DNA of 55,317 bases, taken from contig NZ_SSMX01000038.1 of NCBI RefSeq assembly GCF_004799515.1, positions 1 through 55,317 on the forward strand, in the 5' to 3' direction. This DNA is from Phenylobacterium sp. Its GTDB lineage: Bacteria > Pseudomonadota > Alphaproteobacteria > Caulobacterales > Caulobacteraceae. Position numbers and translations under genes: made by a program. This document shows, in pieces, positions 10,001 through 18,517 of the stretch. A model generated the notes under the pieces. That model was given only the letters and a program-made list of their open reading frames with translations, did no database searches and was not told the origin of the DNA. Position 1 is the stretch's first letter; each line of letters opens with the position of its first letter.

Positions 10001-10238
10001 CCACACCGGCCATATCGAGCTGAAGGCGCCGGGGTCGGAGTGGTGGGTGCAGCTTTCTGGCGCGGTGGTCTGGGGCCTCTCCTTCGCGACCTTGCTGACC
10101 CTTGTGCTGACCCCCGTGCTGCTCGCCGCGCCCAAGGTGATGTCACAGCGGTTTGGCGGGCTCTGGCGCTTCGCCCGCGGCGCGCCGGCGCAGCCTGCGC
10201 CGGTGAAGCCCTACGAAGTCCCCCGCGCGGCGGAATAG
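7017..10238 (+). CDS. RND family efflux pump permease (HAE1/AcrB-like)
   Basis: At 1073 residues this is a full-length RND transporter with TM1 (KVVMGVTLVACLFGLFAYF), large periplasmic loops after TM1 and TM7, and twelve helices in all. It would export drugs, lipophilic compounds or similar substrates using proton entry. TM4 reads GILVDGGIVVVEYADR where AcrB-type pumps have VDD, so only one of the paired aspartates is kept. TM10 reads VVVGHNIVLVD where AcrB has a lysine. Substrate specificity cannot be deduced. The charged C-terminus is proline-rich. It forms an operon with the adaptor upstream; the acetyltransferase behind it starts four bases after its stop. Confidence 0.95.
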   Translation: MIGALIDGAIKRKKVVMGVTLVACLFGLFAYFSMPREANPDINLPYIYVVVPFPGVSPEDSERLLVKPLEVQLQTIQGVKHMNAVARESEAIVTLEFEPNFSKDRALADVRAKVELARGRFPPDAEQPIIEEQSYSDQPIIGVVLHGEAPERELARISKDLKERLEASPGIQEAFESGARDELLDVTIDPLRMEAYNVTATDLSSVIARNNQLVPAGDLRSGAGMFAMKVPGVVQNPADILALPIKKNGDRIITIGDIGNVRRTFKEPDFITRFNGQPAVALDVTKRNGANLLETVKTVRRVVAEEQRRWPSTVKVDFTYDNSDFIARTLNILESGILMASLLVMMIVVASLGIRQGIIVGLAIPICFLIALMMINMMGVTLNQMVMFGMVLAVGILVDGGIVVVEYADRKMAEGLSKTEAFAAAGKRMFWPVINGTLTTLCAFLPFMFWNSIPGKMMSFLPLTLFFVLGASIFVALIFTPAIGSMFGRASSMDAEHLAEIEKSEHGDPREMAGFMGGYARTVAYLGGHPLRTLAGTFVIIVLIGGWFVMTPHRTEFFLDQDPDSVTVYVKARGNLSPEAQDLLMRQVESRLVGIKGIDSMYVRSGGIVSNGGPGSAPNDTIGRIEVEFQKYEDRKESGLRGKDVSDAIRARVTDLPGMKVEVREPESGVPIGKAIQVQLSSHDPAVLDKAADLVKAKLASDPQLIDLEDNRTSPGIQYNMTVDRVAAGRYGVDVLSVGQAIEFMTEGVLVGRFRPDDAQDELDIRLRFPGDARTVAAFDQLKITTPSGPVPASYFVKRAPAQQVTQIQRRESQRLVLIQANTLKGVAANQKIAQLKPWIAKAAIDPEVHVKFVGADEEGQNATNFFVVAMCVSLFLMGVILLWQFNSFYGVLVTLSAVALSIVGVLLGIQVNLLHTFDYISVILVGTGVVSLAGVVVGHNIVLVDTFYQLRRQGYPADEAATRAAAQRFRPVMLTTLVTVVGLLPLMFQIHPNFHTGHIELKAPGSEWWVQLSGAVVWGLSFATLLTLVLTPVLLAAPKVMSQRFGGLWRFARGAPAQPAPVKPYEVPRAAE

Positions 10239-10242
10239 GCGC

Positions 10243-10782
10243 GTGGCGGGGCTCACTTCCCGCCTGGCGGGCCCGGACGACCTGCCCGCCCTGGAGGCGG
10301 TTATGGCCGCCGCCATCGGCGAGCTGCAGAGGGGCTTCCTCAGTCCCGAGCAGATCGCCGCCAGCCGCACCATCATGGGCCTGGACCGCCAGCTGGTGGC
10401 GGATCGGACCTACTTCGTGGTCGAGGACGGCGGCCGCATCGCCGGCTGCGGCGGCTGGAGCCGAAGGGCCACCCTCTACGGCGGCGACCACACGCCCGGA
10501 CGCGATCCCGAACTCCTGGATCCGGCCGAGGACGCCGCCCGGGTCCGGGCGATGTACACCCACCCTGACTTCGCCCGCCGCGGCGTCGGCCGCCTGATCC
10601 TGGCCCTCTGCGAAGACGCCGCCCGCGCCGAGGGCTTCCGCCGCCTGGAGCTGATGGCGACGATGTCGGGCCGCCCGCTCTACGAGAGCTACGGCTTCAC
10701 GCCGATCGAAGACATCCTCGACGCCCGCGGCGGCGCGCCCGTGCCGCTGACGCGGATGGGAAAGACTATCCCCGCCCGCTGA
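10243..10782 (+). CDS. GNAT family N-acetyltransferase
   Basis: The 179-residue protein has the GNAT fold: a beta-bulge strand followed by the acetyl-CoA loop in MYTHPDFARRGVGRLIL, where R-R-G-V-G is the pyrophosphate-binding motif, and the late ALCEDAARAEGF helix with a PLYESYGF turn typical of the family. It should transfer an acetyl group from acetyl-CoA to an amine of unknown identity. The GTG start at 10243 lies four bases after the RND pump stop, so it is likely co-transcribed with the pump, perhaps by chance of position. It faces the UrcA gene convergently with 15 bases between. Confidence 0.85.
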   Translation: MAGLTSRLAGPDDLPALEAVMAAAIGELQRGFLSPEQIAASRTIMGLDRQLVADRTYFVVEDGGRIAGCGGWSRRATLYGGDHTPGRDPELLDPAEDAARVRAMYTHPDFARRGVGRLILALCEDAARAEGFRRLELMATMSGRPLYESYGFTPIEDILDARGGAPVPLTRMGKTIPAR

Positions 10783-10797
10783 GACCTCGCACTGGCG

Positions 10798-11163
10798 TCA
10801 GTTGGACGCCAACACCGGATGCTCTTCGTAGAGGCGCGTCACGGCCGGCGCGCCAAGATCGGCGACGGCCCGGGACATGCTGCCGCGATAGCAGTCCGAG
10901 CGCTTCACCGCCCAGCGGTAGTCCGGCACGCTGAAGCTCGACGCGCCGCAGGCCTCCTGGGCGGCGCGGCTGAGGCGTTGCAGCATCGTGGCCGACCCGT
11001 CCTGGCTGGTGAGATCGAGGTCATGGGCCTTGACGACGACTTGGACCGGCTGCCGCTCGATGTCGCGCGCCGCATCCGCCTCGCTCTGACCGGCGGCATG
11101 GGCCGAAAGGGCGCCGGCAAGGGCCATGGCGCAACCGAGGGAAGCGATCATCCGGGTCTTCAT
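10798..11163 (-). CDS. UrcA family secreted protein
   Basis: The 121-residue product starts with a clear signal peptide (MKTRMIASLGCAMALAGALS, cleaved after AHA) and carries the UrcA-family pattern: VVVKAHDLDLTSQDG, a helix with AAQEACG, and DCYRGSMSRAV, with two cysteines probably forming a disulfide. UrcA proteins are small periplasmic proteins common in Caulobacterales and sphingomonads; their role is unknown. I start at the ATG at 11163 because the residues in front of it in the same frame do not look like a signal peptide. The gene stands alone between convergent and same-strand neighbours. Confidence 0.82.
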   Translation of the reverse strand: MKTRMIASLGCAMALAGALSAHAAGQSEADAARDIERQPVQVVVKAHDLDLTSQDGSATMLQRLSRAAQEACGASSFSVPDYRWAVKRSDCYRGSMSRAVADLGAPAVTRLYEEHPVLASN

Positions 11164-11358
11164 GGTTTCAGTCCTATGCAAGTTCAGCTTCTCATGAGCC
11201 GAGGTCGGCGCCGCAGCACCGAGCGCTGGCGACGCACGAGATATGGGCGATGCCGCGCGAGATGGGAGCCGATCTGCGTAAAGAGTCATCGATGCACAAA
11301 AAGCGGCGCGCGATTTCCGACGACCGCTTGACGCGCGCGCCTGGGCCCTCGGGCCGGA

Positions 11359-13182
11359 CTAGGTCTCCCGCGTCTGCCGCTTCCAGAGCGCGGCGTATTC
11401 CCCGCGCTTGTCCAGCAGCTCCGCGTGCGTGCCCCGCTCGACGATGCGGCCACGCCGCAGGACCAGGATCTGGTCGGCGTCGACGATGGTGGAGAGCCGG
11501 TGGGCGATGACCAGGGTGGTGCGGCCGGCCTTTACCCGGCGCAGGGTCTCCTGGATCGCCGCCTCGGTAGGGCCGTCCAGCGCGCTGGTGGCCTCGTCGA
11601 GGATCAGCAAGCGCGGATCGGCCAACAGGGCGCGGGCGATGCCCACCCGCTGGCGCTCGCCGCCGGAGAGCTTCAGGCCCCGCTCGCCCACCAGGGTCGA
11701 CATGCCGTTTGGCAGGCTGTCGATGAAGGGGCCGAGCTCGGCGGCCTCGGCGGCGGCGCGCACCTCCTCCGGCCCCGCGCCCGGCCGGGCGAAGGCGATG
11801 TTGGCGTAGAGGGTGTCGTTGAACAGGGCCACGTCCTGCGGCACCAGGGCGACGGCCTGGCGCAGCGCCGCCTGCTTCACCTGGCGCATGTCGAGGCCGT
11901 CGATCAGCACCCGGCCGGCCTGCGGGTCCAGCAGCCGCAGCGCCAGGCGCACCGCCGTGGTCTTGCCCGAGCCTGAAGGCCCGACCAGGGCCGTGGTCGT
12001 ACCCGGCGCGGCGGCGAAGCTCACGTCGCGCAGGCCCACTGAGCGGGCGTCGTGCTGGAAGCCCACCTCGTCGAAGGCCAGGGCCGCGCCCTTGCCGCTG
12101 GCCGGCGGCAGATCCTGGGCGTCCTCGGCGTCGCGGATGTCGGGCGCCACGGCCCGCAGCTCCACCATCTGCTCCATGTCGATGAAGGCCTGGCGGATCT
12201 CGCGGTAGTTGAAGCCCAGCATGCCGAGCGGCTGGTAGAGGCCGCGCAGCAAGAGGATCGCCATGGTGATGTCGCCGATCCGCAGGGCGCCCCCGGCCAC
12301 CGCGGCGCCGGCCATCACCGTCATCGCCGCCTGCCCCAGGTTGAGGATCAGCGACTGGGCGCCGTTCAGCATGTTGAGCGAGGTGTTGGCCCGCACGCTG
12401 ACGTCGATGTAGCGGTCCATGGCGCGGCTGTAGTCGGCGACCACCCGGTCCTCCGAGCCGAAGGTCTTCACCGTCTCGTAGTTGATCAGGGCGTCGACCG
12501 AGAGGCCGGCCACCTTGGAGTCGGCCTCGGCCCACTCGCGCCGATGGCCGAGCCGCCAGTCGGTGATCCGGAAGGTGACGACGGTGTAGATGACGATGGT
12601 GACGAAGGTGGTGAGCGCGAAACGCCAGCCCAGCCGCGCCTCCAGCACCGCCATCGCCATGACGAGCTCGATGGCCGTGGGGCCGATGTTGAACACCACG
12701 CTGCGGATCAGGAAGTCGGTGGATCGCGAGCCGCGGTCGATGATCCGCGACAGGGCGCCCATCTGCTTGCTCTGGTGGAAGTCGAGCGACAGCAAGAGCG
12801 CGTGCTGGAAGGTCTCCACCGCCGCCTTGGCCATGGTCGCCTGGGAGACGCGGGTGAAGATGGCGTCGCGGACATAGGGGATCCAGGACGAGAACAGGGT
12901 CAGGGCGGAATAGGCGACCGCGCCCGTCACGAAGGCCATGGGCAGGCTGTGGACGCCGCTCTGCAGCGGCCCCTTGAGGCCGCTCACCGCATCGCCCAGC
13001 ACCACCGGCGCCCAGACGCCGGCGAACTTGCCGACGATCACCAGGCCCAGCGCCGCGGCGATCCGCAGCCGTAAGAACGGCGCGCCGGAGCGCAGCACCA
13101 GCCGCCCGAGATCGGCCATCGACCGCCAGAAGCTGAACTTGACCCCGGCCGGCGCGGGCGCGCCGCCGAAACGGCCGGTCAT
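11359..13182 (-). CDS. ATM1-type ABC exporter (fused permease and ATPase)
   Basis: The 607-residue half-transporter has six helices in residues 30-330 and a nucleotide-binding domain from about 350. Visible motifs are Walker A GPSGSGKTT, Q-loop LVPQDVALFNDT, signature LSGGERQR, Walker B LLILDEAT and switch His in VIAHRLST. The intracellular segment NYETVKTFGSE is characteristic of ATM1/HMT1-type exporters, which in mitochondria and alphaproteobacteria export glutathione-linked sulfur or metal conjugates. It should act as a homodimer in the inner membrane. A lipoprotein gene lies directly upstream on the same strand, 34 bases away, and may be co-transcribed. Confidence 0.93.
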   Translation of the reverse strand: MTGRFGGAPAPAGVKFSFWRSMADLGRLVLRSGAPFLRLRIAAALGLVIVGKFAGVWAPVVLGDAVSGLKGPLQSGVHSLPMAFVTGAVAYSALTLFSSWIPYVRDAIFTRVSQATMAKAAVETFQHALLLSLDFHQSKQMGALSRIIDRGSRSTDFLIRSVVFNIGPTAIELVMAMAVLEARLGWRFALTTFVTIVIYTVVTFRITDWRLGHRREWAEADSKVAGLSVDALINYETVKTFGSEDRVVADYSRAMDRYIDVSVRANTSLNMLNGAQSLILNLGQAAMTVMAGAAVAGGALRIGDITMAILLLRGLYQPLGMLGFNYREIRQAFIDMEQMVELRAVAPDIRDAEDAQDLPPASGKGAALAFDEVGFQHDARSVGLRDVSFAAAPGTTTALVGPSGSGKTTAVRLALRLLDPQAGRVLIDGLDMRQVKQAALRQAVALVPQDVALFNDTLYANIAFARPGAGPEEVRAAAEAAELGPFIDSLPNGMSTLVGERGLKLSGGERQRVGIARALLADPRLLILDEATSALDGPTEAAIQETLRRVKAGRTTLVIAHRLSTIVDADQILVLRRGRIVERGTHAELLDKRGEYAALWKRQTRET

Positions 13183-13216
13183 TCCGGGATGGGCGAAGGC
13201 CAGCGAAAAGGCTCCG

Positions 13217-14008
13217 TCAGTGGACGAGAAGGGTGGACTGGACGCCCCCGCCGGGCGTCATCCAGTCGACCCGCAGGCCGACAGGGGTGAGCTGGCTATG
13301 CAGGGGCCCCTGCGCAAGAGGCTGCGCCGGGGAGATCTGCACCGCGACCTGGTCGGTGAAGCCGTCGCCGTACAGCTGCACCTGATGCAGGCCGGGCTTG
13401 ACGCCCGTGGAGCCGCCCAGGCTCACCCGATAGCGGCCCGCCGCGTCCGCCCGCCCCTCGGCCGCCTGGTGTCCGTCCAGGCGCACGACCACCGTGGCTC
13501 CGGCGGGAACGACGGCGGAGACCTCCATGCCGCCGCCACGGTCGAAATCGACGGCGCGCAGGCCAGGCTGCGGAAGGGAATCGAGGCGCACCGCGCTGGT
13601 CCCGGCGCGCAGCAGGGCCGCCTGCCCCGTCGGCGTCACCAGCACATAGCCCTCGGCCTGGGCGCGGCGGCCGCGGACGGCGACCGAAAGGCCGAAGATC
13701 CGCGGCTCGTTGGCGGGCGGCACGGCGATCGCCCAGCGGCCCTGGGTGTCCACCGACGCCAGCAGCGCCTGGCCGGTCGGTTGCGCCAGACGGACCTCTC
13801 CGCCTGCCGGGGCGCTGCCCAGCAGGGTCACGCCGCCGATCCCGCCCTGCACCAGCTCGACCCGGGGCGGCGCGAGGTCGCTCTCCTGCGCGCTGTCGCC
13901 GGCGCTCTCCCCGCCGCTGGCGGCTCCAGCGGTCGGCGGCTTGCCGTTGCAGCCGGCCACGGCGAGAGCGGCGCAGAGCCAAAGGAAGGTCGATCTGGCG
14001 GAAACCAC
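13217..14008 (-). CDS. Predicted lipoprotein of unknown function
   Basis: The 263-residue protein starts with GTG and has a lipoprotein signal ending in the lipobox LAVAGC, with the acylated cysteine near residue 20. The mature part contains two or three repeats of an Ig-like or carboxypeptidase-regulatory beta fold, suggested by phrases such as GGEVRLAQPTGQALLASVD and AGRYRVSLGG. I do not recognise a family. It sits upstream of an ATM1-type exporter on the same strand and might be co-transcribed with it. A membrane-anchored, envelope location is the only firm deduction. Confidence 0.75.
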   Translation of the reverse strand: MVSARSTFLWLCAALAVAGCNGKPPTAGAASGGESAGDSAQESDLAPPRVELVQGGIGGVTLLGSAPAGGEVRLAQPTGQALLASVDTQGRWAIAVPPANEPRIFGLSVAVRGRRAQAEGYVLVTPTGQAALLRAGTSAVRLDSLPQPGLRAVDFDRGGGMEVSAVVPAGATVVVRLDGHQAAEGRADAAGRYRVSLGGSTGVKPGLHQVQLYGDGFTDQVAVQISPAQPLAQGPLHSQLTPVGLRVDWMTPGGGVQSTLLVH

Positions 14009-14115
14009 GGCTCGGTTGAAACTCCTGGGTCCAGGGCCTAGCTAATCGGGCTTTCGCCGCGCGCCGACAATGCGCGAATCCTCCCAGAGTATCGATTGAT
14101 GGGGAGTATCCATTG
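14009..14115 (+). promoter_or_regulatory. Divergent upstream region with tandem repeat and mini-ORF before LOG gene
   Basis: The stretch between the lipoprotein and LOG genes ends in two tandem copies of a roughly 17-base unit (GAGTATCGATTGATGG at 14085-14101, then GAGTATCCATTGATGG). The first copy contains an ATG at 14099 opening a five-codon frame (MGSIH) whose TGA at 14114-14116 shares the A of the LOG start codon. GGGGAG at 14101-14106 can serve as ribosome-binding site for the gene. Duplication and mini-ORF are seen directly; any coupling is inference. Confidence 0.45.
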
Positions 14116-14712
14116 ATGGGCGTCTCGCCCGACAGCCTGAAGTCCGTCTGCGTGTTCTGCGGCTCCTCCGATGCGGCCAAGCCCGCCTGGCTGGCGGCGG
14201 CGCGCGACCTCGGCCATGCGCTCGCGGCGGCCAAGCTGCGCCTGGTCTACGGCGGCGGCGGCGTGGGGCTGATGGGCGCCTGCGCGCGCGGGGCGCACGA
14301 GGCCGGCGGCCAGGTGCTGGGGATCATCCCCGACTTCCTGGTGGGCAAGGAGCGCGCGCTGGAAAGCGTCGAGCACATCATCGTCCGCTCCATGCACGAG
14401 CGGAAACAGAAGTTCTTCGAGGAATCCGACGGCTTCGTGATCCTGCCAGGCGGCATCGGCACCCTGGAAGAGGTCGTGGAGCTCCTGTCTTGGCGCCGCC
14501 TCGACCTGCACGCCCGGCCGGTGGTGTTCTACAATCCCGACGACTTCTGGCAGCCGCTGTTCGGCCTCTTCCAGCACACCGTGGACGCCAAGCTGACGCC
14601 GCCCAGCTTCATGGGCGCCTGGAACGTGGTCGACCGTATCGAGAACGTGGTGCCCTCGCTGCTGGCGGGCCCGAAGGCCGGCAAGCTGCCGATGCTGACG
14701 GCGATCACCTGA
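14116..14712 (+). CDS. LOG family protein, predicted nucleotide 5'-monophosphate phosphoribohydrolase
   Basis: The 198-residue protein carries the LOG-family signature LPGGIGTLEEVVE (PGGxGTxxE) and a Rossmann-like start VCVFCGSSDAAKPAW. Enzymes of this family release cytokinin-type bases from nucleoside monophosphates, or act more generally on nucleotide monophosphates in bacteria. GSSD, GLMGACARGA and RKQKFFEESD also match the family, and length is normal. I start at ATG 14116; a TTG three bases earlier is also in frame. A cupin gene follows after 15 bases with a strong GGGAGGAG site, so the pair is probably an operon. Confidence 0.9.
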   Translation: MGVSPDSLKSVCVFCGSSDAAKPAWLAAARDLGHALAAAKLRLVYGGGGVGLMGACARGAHEAGGQVLGIIPDFLVGKERALESVEHIIVRSMHERKQKFFEESDGFVILPGGIGTLEEVVELLSWRRLDLHARPVVFYNPDDFWQPLFGLFQHTVDAKLTPPSFMGAWNVVDRIENVVPSLLAGPKAGKLPMLTAIT

Positions 14713-14727
14713 GAGCGGGAGGAGCCC

Positions 14728-15176
14728 ATGCCCAAGATCGACATCGCCGCCGTCCCGGAACGCCAGGGCGTGGGCTACCCGCCGCCCTTCGCCGCCCTCA
14801 GCGCCGATCGCATCCGCCAGCGGCTGGGCGACGCCGGCGGCCTGAAGGACTTCGGCGTCAACCTGATGCGCCTGCCGCCCGGTAATTGGTCGAGCCAGCG
14901 CCATTGGCACAGCCATGAGGACGAGCTCGTCTATGTGCTCGAGGGCGAACTGGTGCTGATCGAGGACGGCGGCGAGACGGTGCTGCGCGCAGGCGACTGC
15001 GCGGCCTTCCCGAAGGCCTCGGGGAACGGCCACCACATGATCAACCGCTCGCGGGCGACGGCGGTCTATCTGGAGGTCGGATCCCGCTCGCCCGACGACC
15101 TGACCACATGTTCCGATATCGACATGATCAGCGCCGCCGCCGACGGCCGCTTCACCCACAAGGACGGGACGCCCTA

Positions 15177-15180
<4 letters not shown>
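14728..15180 (+). CDS. Cupin domain protein
   Basis: The 150-residue single-domain cupin shows motif 1 as [16 protein letters not shown], giving the H-x-H-x4-E metal set, then motif 2 around [19 protein letters not shown] with the fourth His. It should be a small cytoplasmic metalloprotein with a beta-barrel fold; the family includes sugar isomerases, dioxygenases and binding proteins, so no reaction can be assigned. The GGGAGGAG site lies six bases upstream of its ATG. The stop codon shares CTAG with the convergent NAD synthase gene. Confidence 0.85.
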
Positions 15181-17222
<2,042 letters not shown>

Positions 17223-17279
17223 AGAACCGCTCCGCCGGTTTCGACCCCTCACCTAGGGCCGATTTGCCGTCGGAGAGAA

Positions 17280-17324
17280 ATGCTCATTTTGAGCATATAT
17301 AGGCGCGAGATTGCGGAATGGCAA
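17280..17324 (-). promoter_or_regulatory. nadE promoter with 17-base palindromic operator
   Basis: On the minus strand, TTGCCA (17324-17319), a 17-base spacer and TATATA (17301-17296) make a good vegetative promoter pointing at nadE. Overlapping the last base of the -10 box and covering the expected start point is a perfect inverted repeat, ATGCTCA-ttt-TGAGCAT (17280-17296 on the plus strand). A repressor bound there would block initiation. A NAD-responsive regulator such as NadQ is a possible binder; that is a guess, since I cannot check the motif. Confidence 0.68.
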
Positions 17325-17345
17325 AAACGCGGTTCCGAACCCAAC

Positions 17346-17774
17346 TCAATCGTCGCGGTGGACGCGCTCGCGGCGCTCGTGGCGCTCCTGGGCCTCCAGG
17401 CTGAGCGTGGCGATCGGGCGGGCGTCGAGGCGGGCGACGCCGATCGGCTCGCCGGTCTCCTCGCAATAGCCGTAGCTGCCATCTTCGATCCGGCGCAGGG
17501 CCTCGTCGATCTTGGAGATCAGCTTGCGTTGCCGGTCACGGGTGCGCAGTTCAAGAGAGCGGTCGGTCTCCGACGAGGCGCGGTCCGCCAGGTCGGGATG
17601 GTTCTCAGTCTCGCTCTGTAGATGTTTGAGGGTCTCTCCAGATTCGCGGAGGATGTCCTCTTTCCAGTCGATGAGCTTCTGCCTGAAATACTCAAGCTGA
17701 CGCTCGTTCATGAACTCTTCGTCCTCGGAAGGACGGTAGTCCGGCCTTTCAACCAACGCGGCGGACACCTTCAT
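17346..17774 (-). CDS. dksA: DksA-type RNA polymerase-binding transcription factor, zinc ligands mostly lost
   Basis: The 142-residue protein has the DksA coiled-coil region (residues about 30-95, with FRQKLIDWKEDILRES and HPDLADRASSETDR) and the globular end GYCEETGEPIG...RLDARPIATLSLEAQERHE. Canonical DksA has four zinc cysteines; here only the first remains, as seen in other alphaproteobacterial DksA. It should bind the RNA polymerase secondary channel and work with ppGpp. I prefer ATG 17774, with GGAG nine bases upstream, over GTG 17780. It lies between nadE and the flagellar gene fliX, all on the same strand. Confidence 0.9.
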   Translation of the reverse strand: MKVSAALVERPDYRPSEDEEFMNERQLEYFRQKLIDWKEDILRESGETLKHLQSETENHPDLADRASSETDRSLELRTRDRQRKLISKIDEALRRIEDGSYGYCEETGEPIGVARLDARPIATLSLEAQERHERRERVHRDD

Positions 17775-17867
17775 AGACACTCCGAGCCCCCTGCACTGCC
17801 CGAGACACGCGCGGCGCTTATAGCAAACAAAACAGTGGTTTCAACGGGCCCTCTGGAGCGCGTGCTT

Positions 17868-18302
17868 TTAGGCCGCACGATCCGACCGTTCGAGCTTGGC
17901 CATCTCGACAGCTGCGCGCAGTTCGATGTCGTCCAGCACCGCTTCCAGATGCGGGTCGTCGGTCAGTTCGCGCTCGTCGCGGATGGCGCGGCGCAGACGG
18001 TCGAGATCGCCGGCGGAGAGTTCGCCTTCCAGCATTCCAATCTTGATGTCGTCCAGGACGTCGAGGATGCGGCCGGCGCGGCGCACGGCGCGGCGCTTGC
18101 GCTCCAGCGGCCCGCCGACATCCTGCAGGGCCAGGAGGGCTTCGACGCCCATCACGCCCCGCGTGGCGCCCGTGGAGCCGACCTGGCTGGTGGCGCCGGC
18201 GGTCTCGGGCGTGGCGATGCGGAATCCCTCGCCGCCCCCGCCGGTGCGCGCCGGGCTGGCTCCCGAGGACGATCCGATCCCGCTTGGGCCGGTGACCTTC
18301 AT
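17868..18302 (-). CDS. fliX: Flagellar assembly regulator FliX
   Basis: The 144-residue protein matches FliX, a Caulobacter-group regulator that couples flagellar basal-body assembly to activation of the sigma-54 activator FlbD. A flexible Gly/Ser-rich start is followed by the conserved helical region VMGVEALLALQDVGGP, RRAGRILDVLDDIKIGMLEGEL, LDRLRRAIRDER and DPHLEAVLDDIELRAAVEMAKLE. I start at ATG 18302 (MKVTG); an in-frame TTG at 18314 has an AGGA site too close to it. It is divergent from flgI, and the gap holds the regulatory sites listed separately. Confidence 0.93.
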   Translation of the reverse strand: MKVTGPSGIGSSSGASPARTGGGGEGFRIATPETAGATSQVGSTGATRGVMGVEALLALQDVGGPLERKRRAVRRAGRILDVLDDIKIGMLEGELSAGDLDRLRRAIRDERELTDDPHLEAVLDDIELRAAVEMAKLERSDRAA

Positions 18303-18349
18303 GCTGGCGTTCAATCCTGAGGGCGATGGCGAGTCTTACCCTGTTGTCG

Positions 18350-18366
18350 GCCGCAACGCTTGCGGC
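18350..18366. promoter_or_regulatory. Perfect 7-3-7 palindrome between fliX and flgI
   Basis: GCCGCAA-cgc-TTGCGGC is a perfect inverted repeat in the divergent regulatory region. It is 24 bases from the second palindrome-like box and could be a second flagellar regulator site or part of the fliX leader. The arms partly resemble ftr boxes bound by FlbD, but the match is weaker than at 18375-18394. Confidence 0.45.
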
Positions 18367-18370
18367 ATGG

Positions 18371-18394
18371 TTAATGCCGGGCAAAAACTGCCGC
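18371..18394. promoter_or_regulatory. ftr-like FlbD box overlapping a CtrA-like half site
   Basis: TGCCGGGCAAAAACTGCCGC (18375-18394) resembles the ftr enhancer element bound by FlbD in Caulobacter: G/C-rich inverted arms around an A-run. It lies about 90 bases upstream of the flgI sigma-54 promoter, the normal enhancer distance. On the minus strand the same place reads TTTG-N7-TTAACC, half of a CtrA box, which could serve fliX. The pairing of both sites fits FlbD regulation of early flagellar genes. Confidence 0.6.
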
Positions 18395-18466
18395 GAGGAA
18401 TCCGCCGCAGCCGCGTCAGCCTGCCGCTCTCCTCTGTTTTCCCTGATGTTTCAGGCCGCGCGCAAC

Positions 18467-18481
18467 TGGCACGCGGATCGC
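18467..18481 (+). promoter_or_regulatory. Sigma-54 promoter of flgI
   Basis: TGGCACGCGGATCGC matches the sigma-54 consensus TGGCACG-N4-TTGC at all but one fixed position, with the GG and GC dinucleotides ten bases apart. Transcription should begin near 18493, giving a leader of about 25 bases to the flgI ATG at 18518 and ruling out the in-frame ATG at 18482. This agrees with sigma-54/FlbD control of middle and late flagellar genes in Caulobacter. Confidence 0.82.
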
Positions 18482-18517
18482 ATGGAGCTGGCGCGAAGCT
18501 GCTTCATCCGGGGTTCC

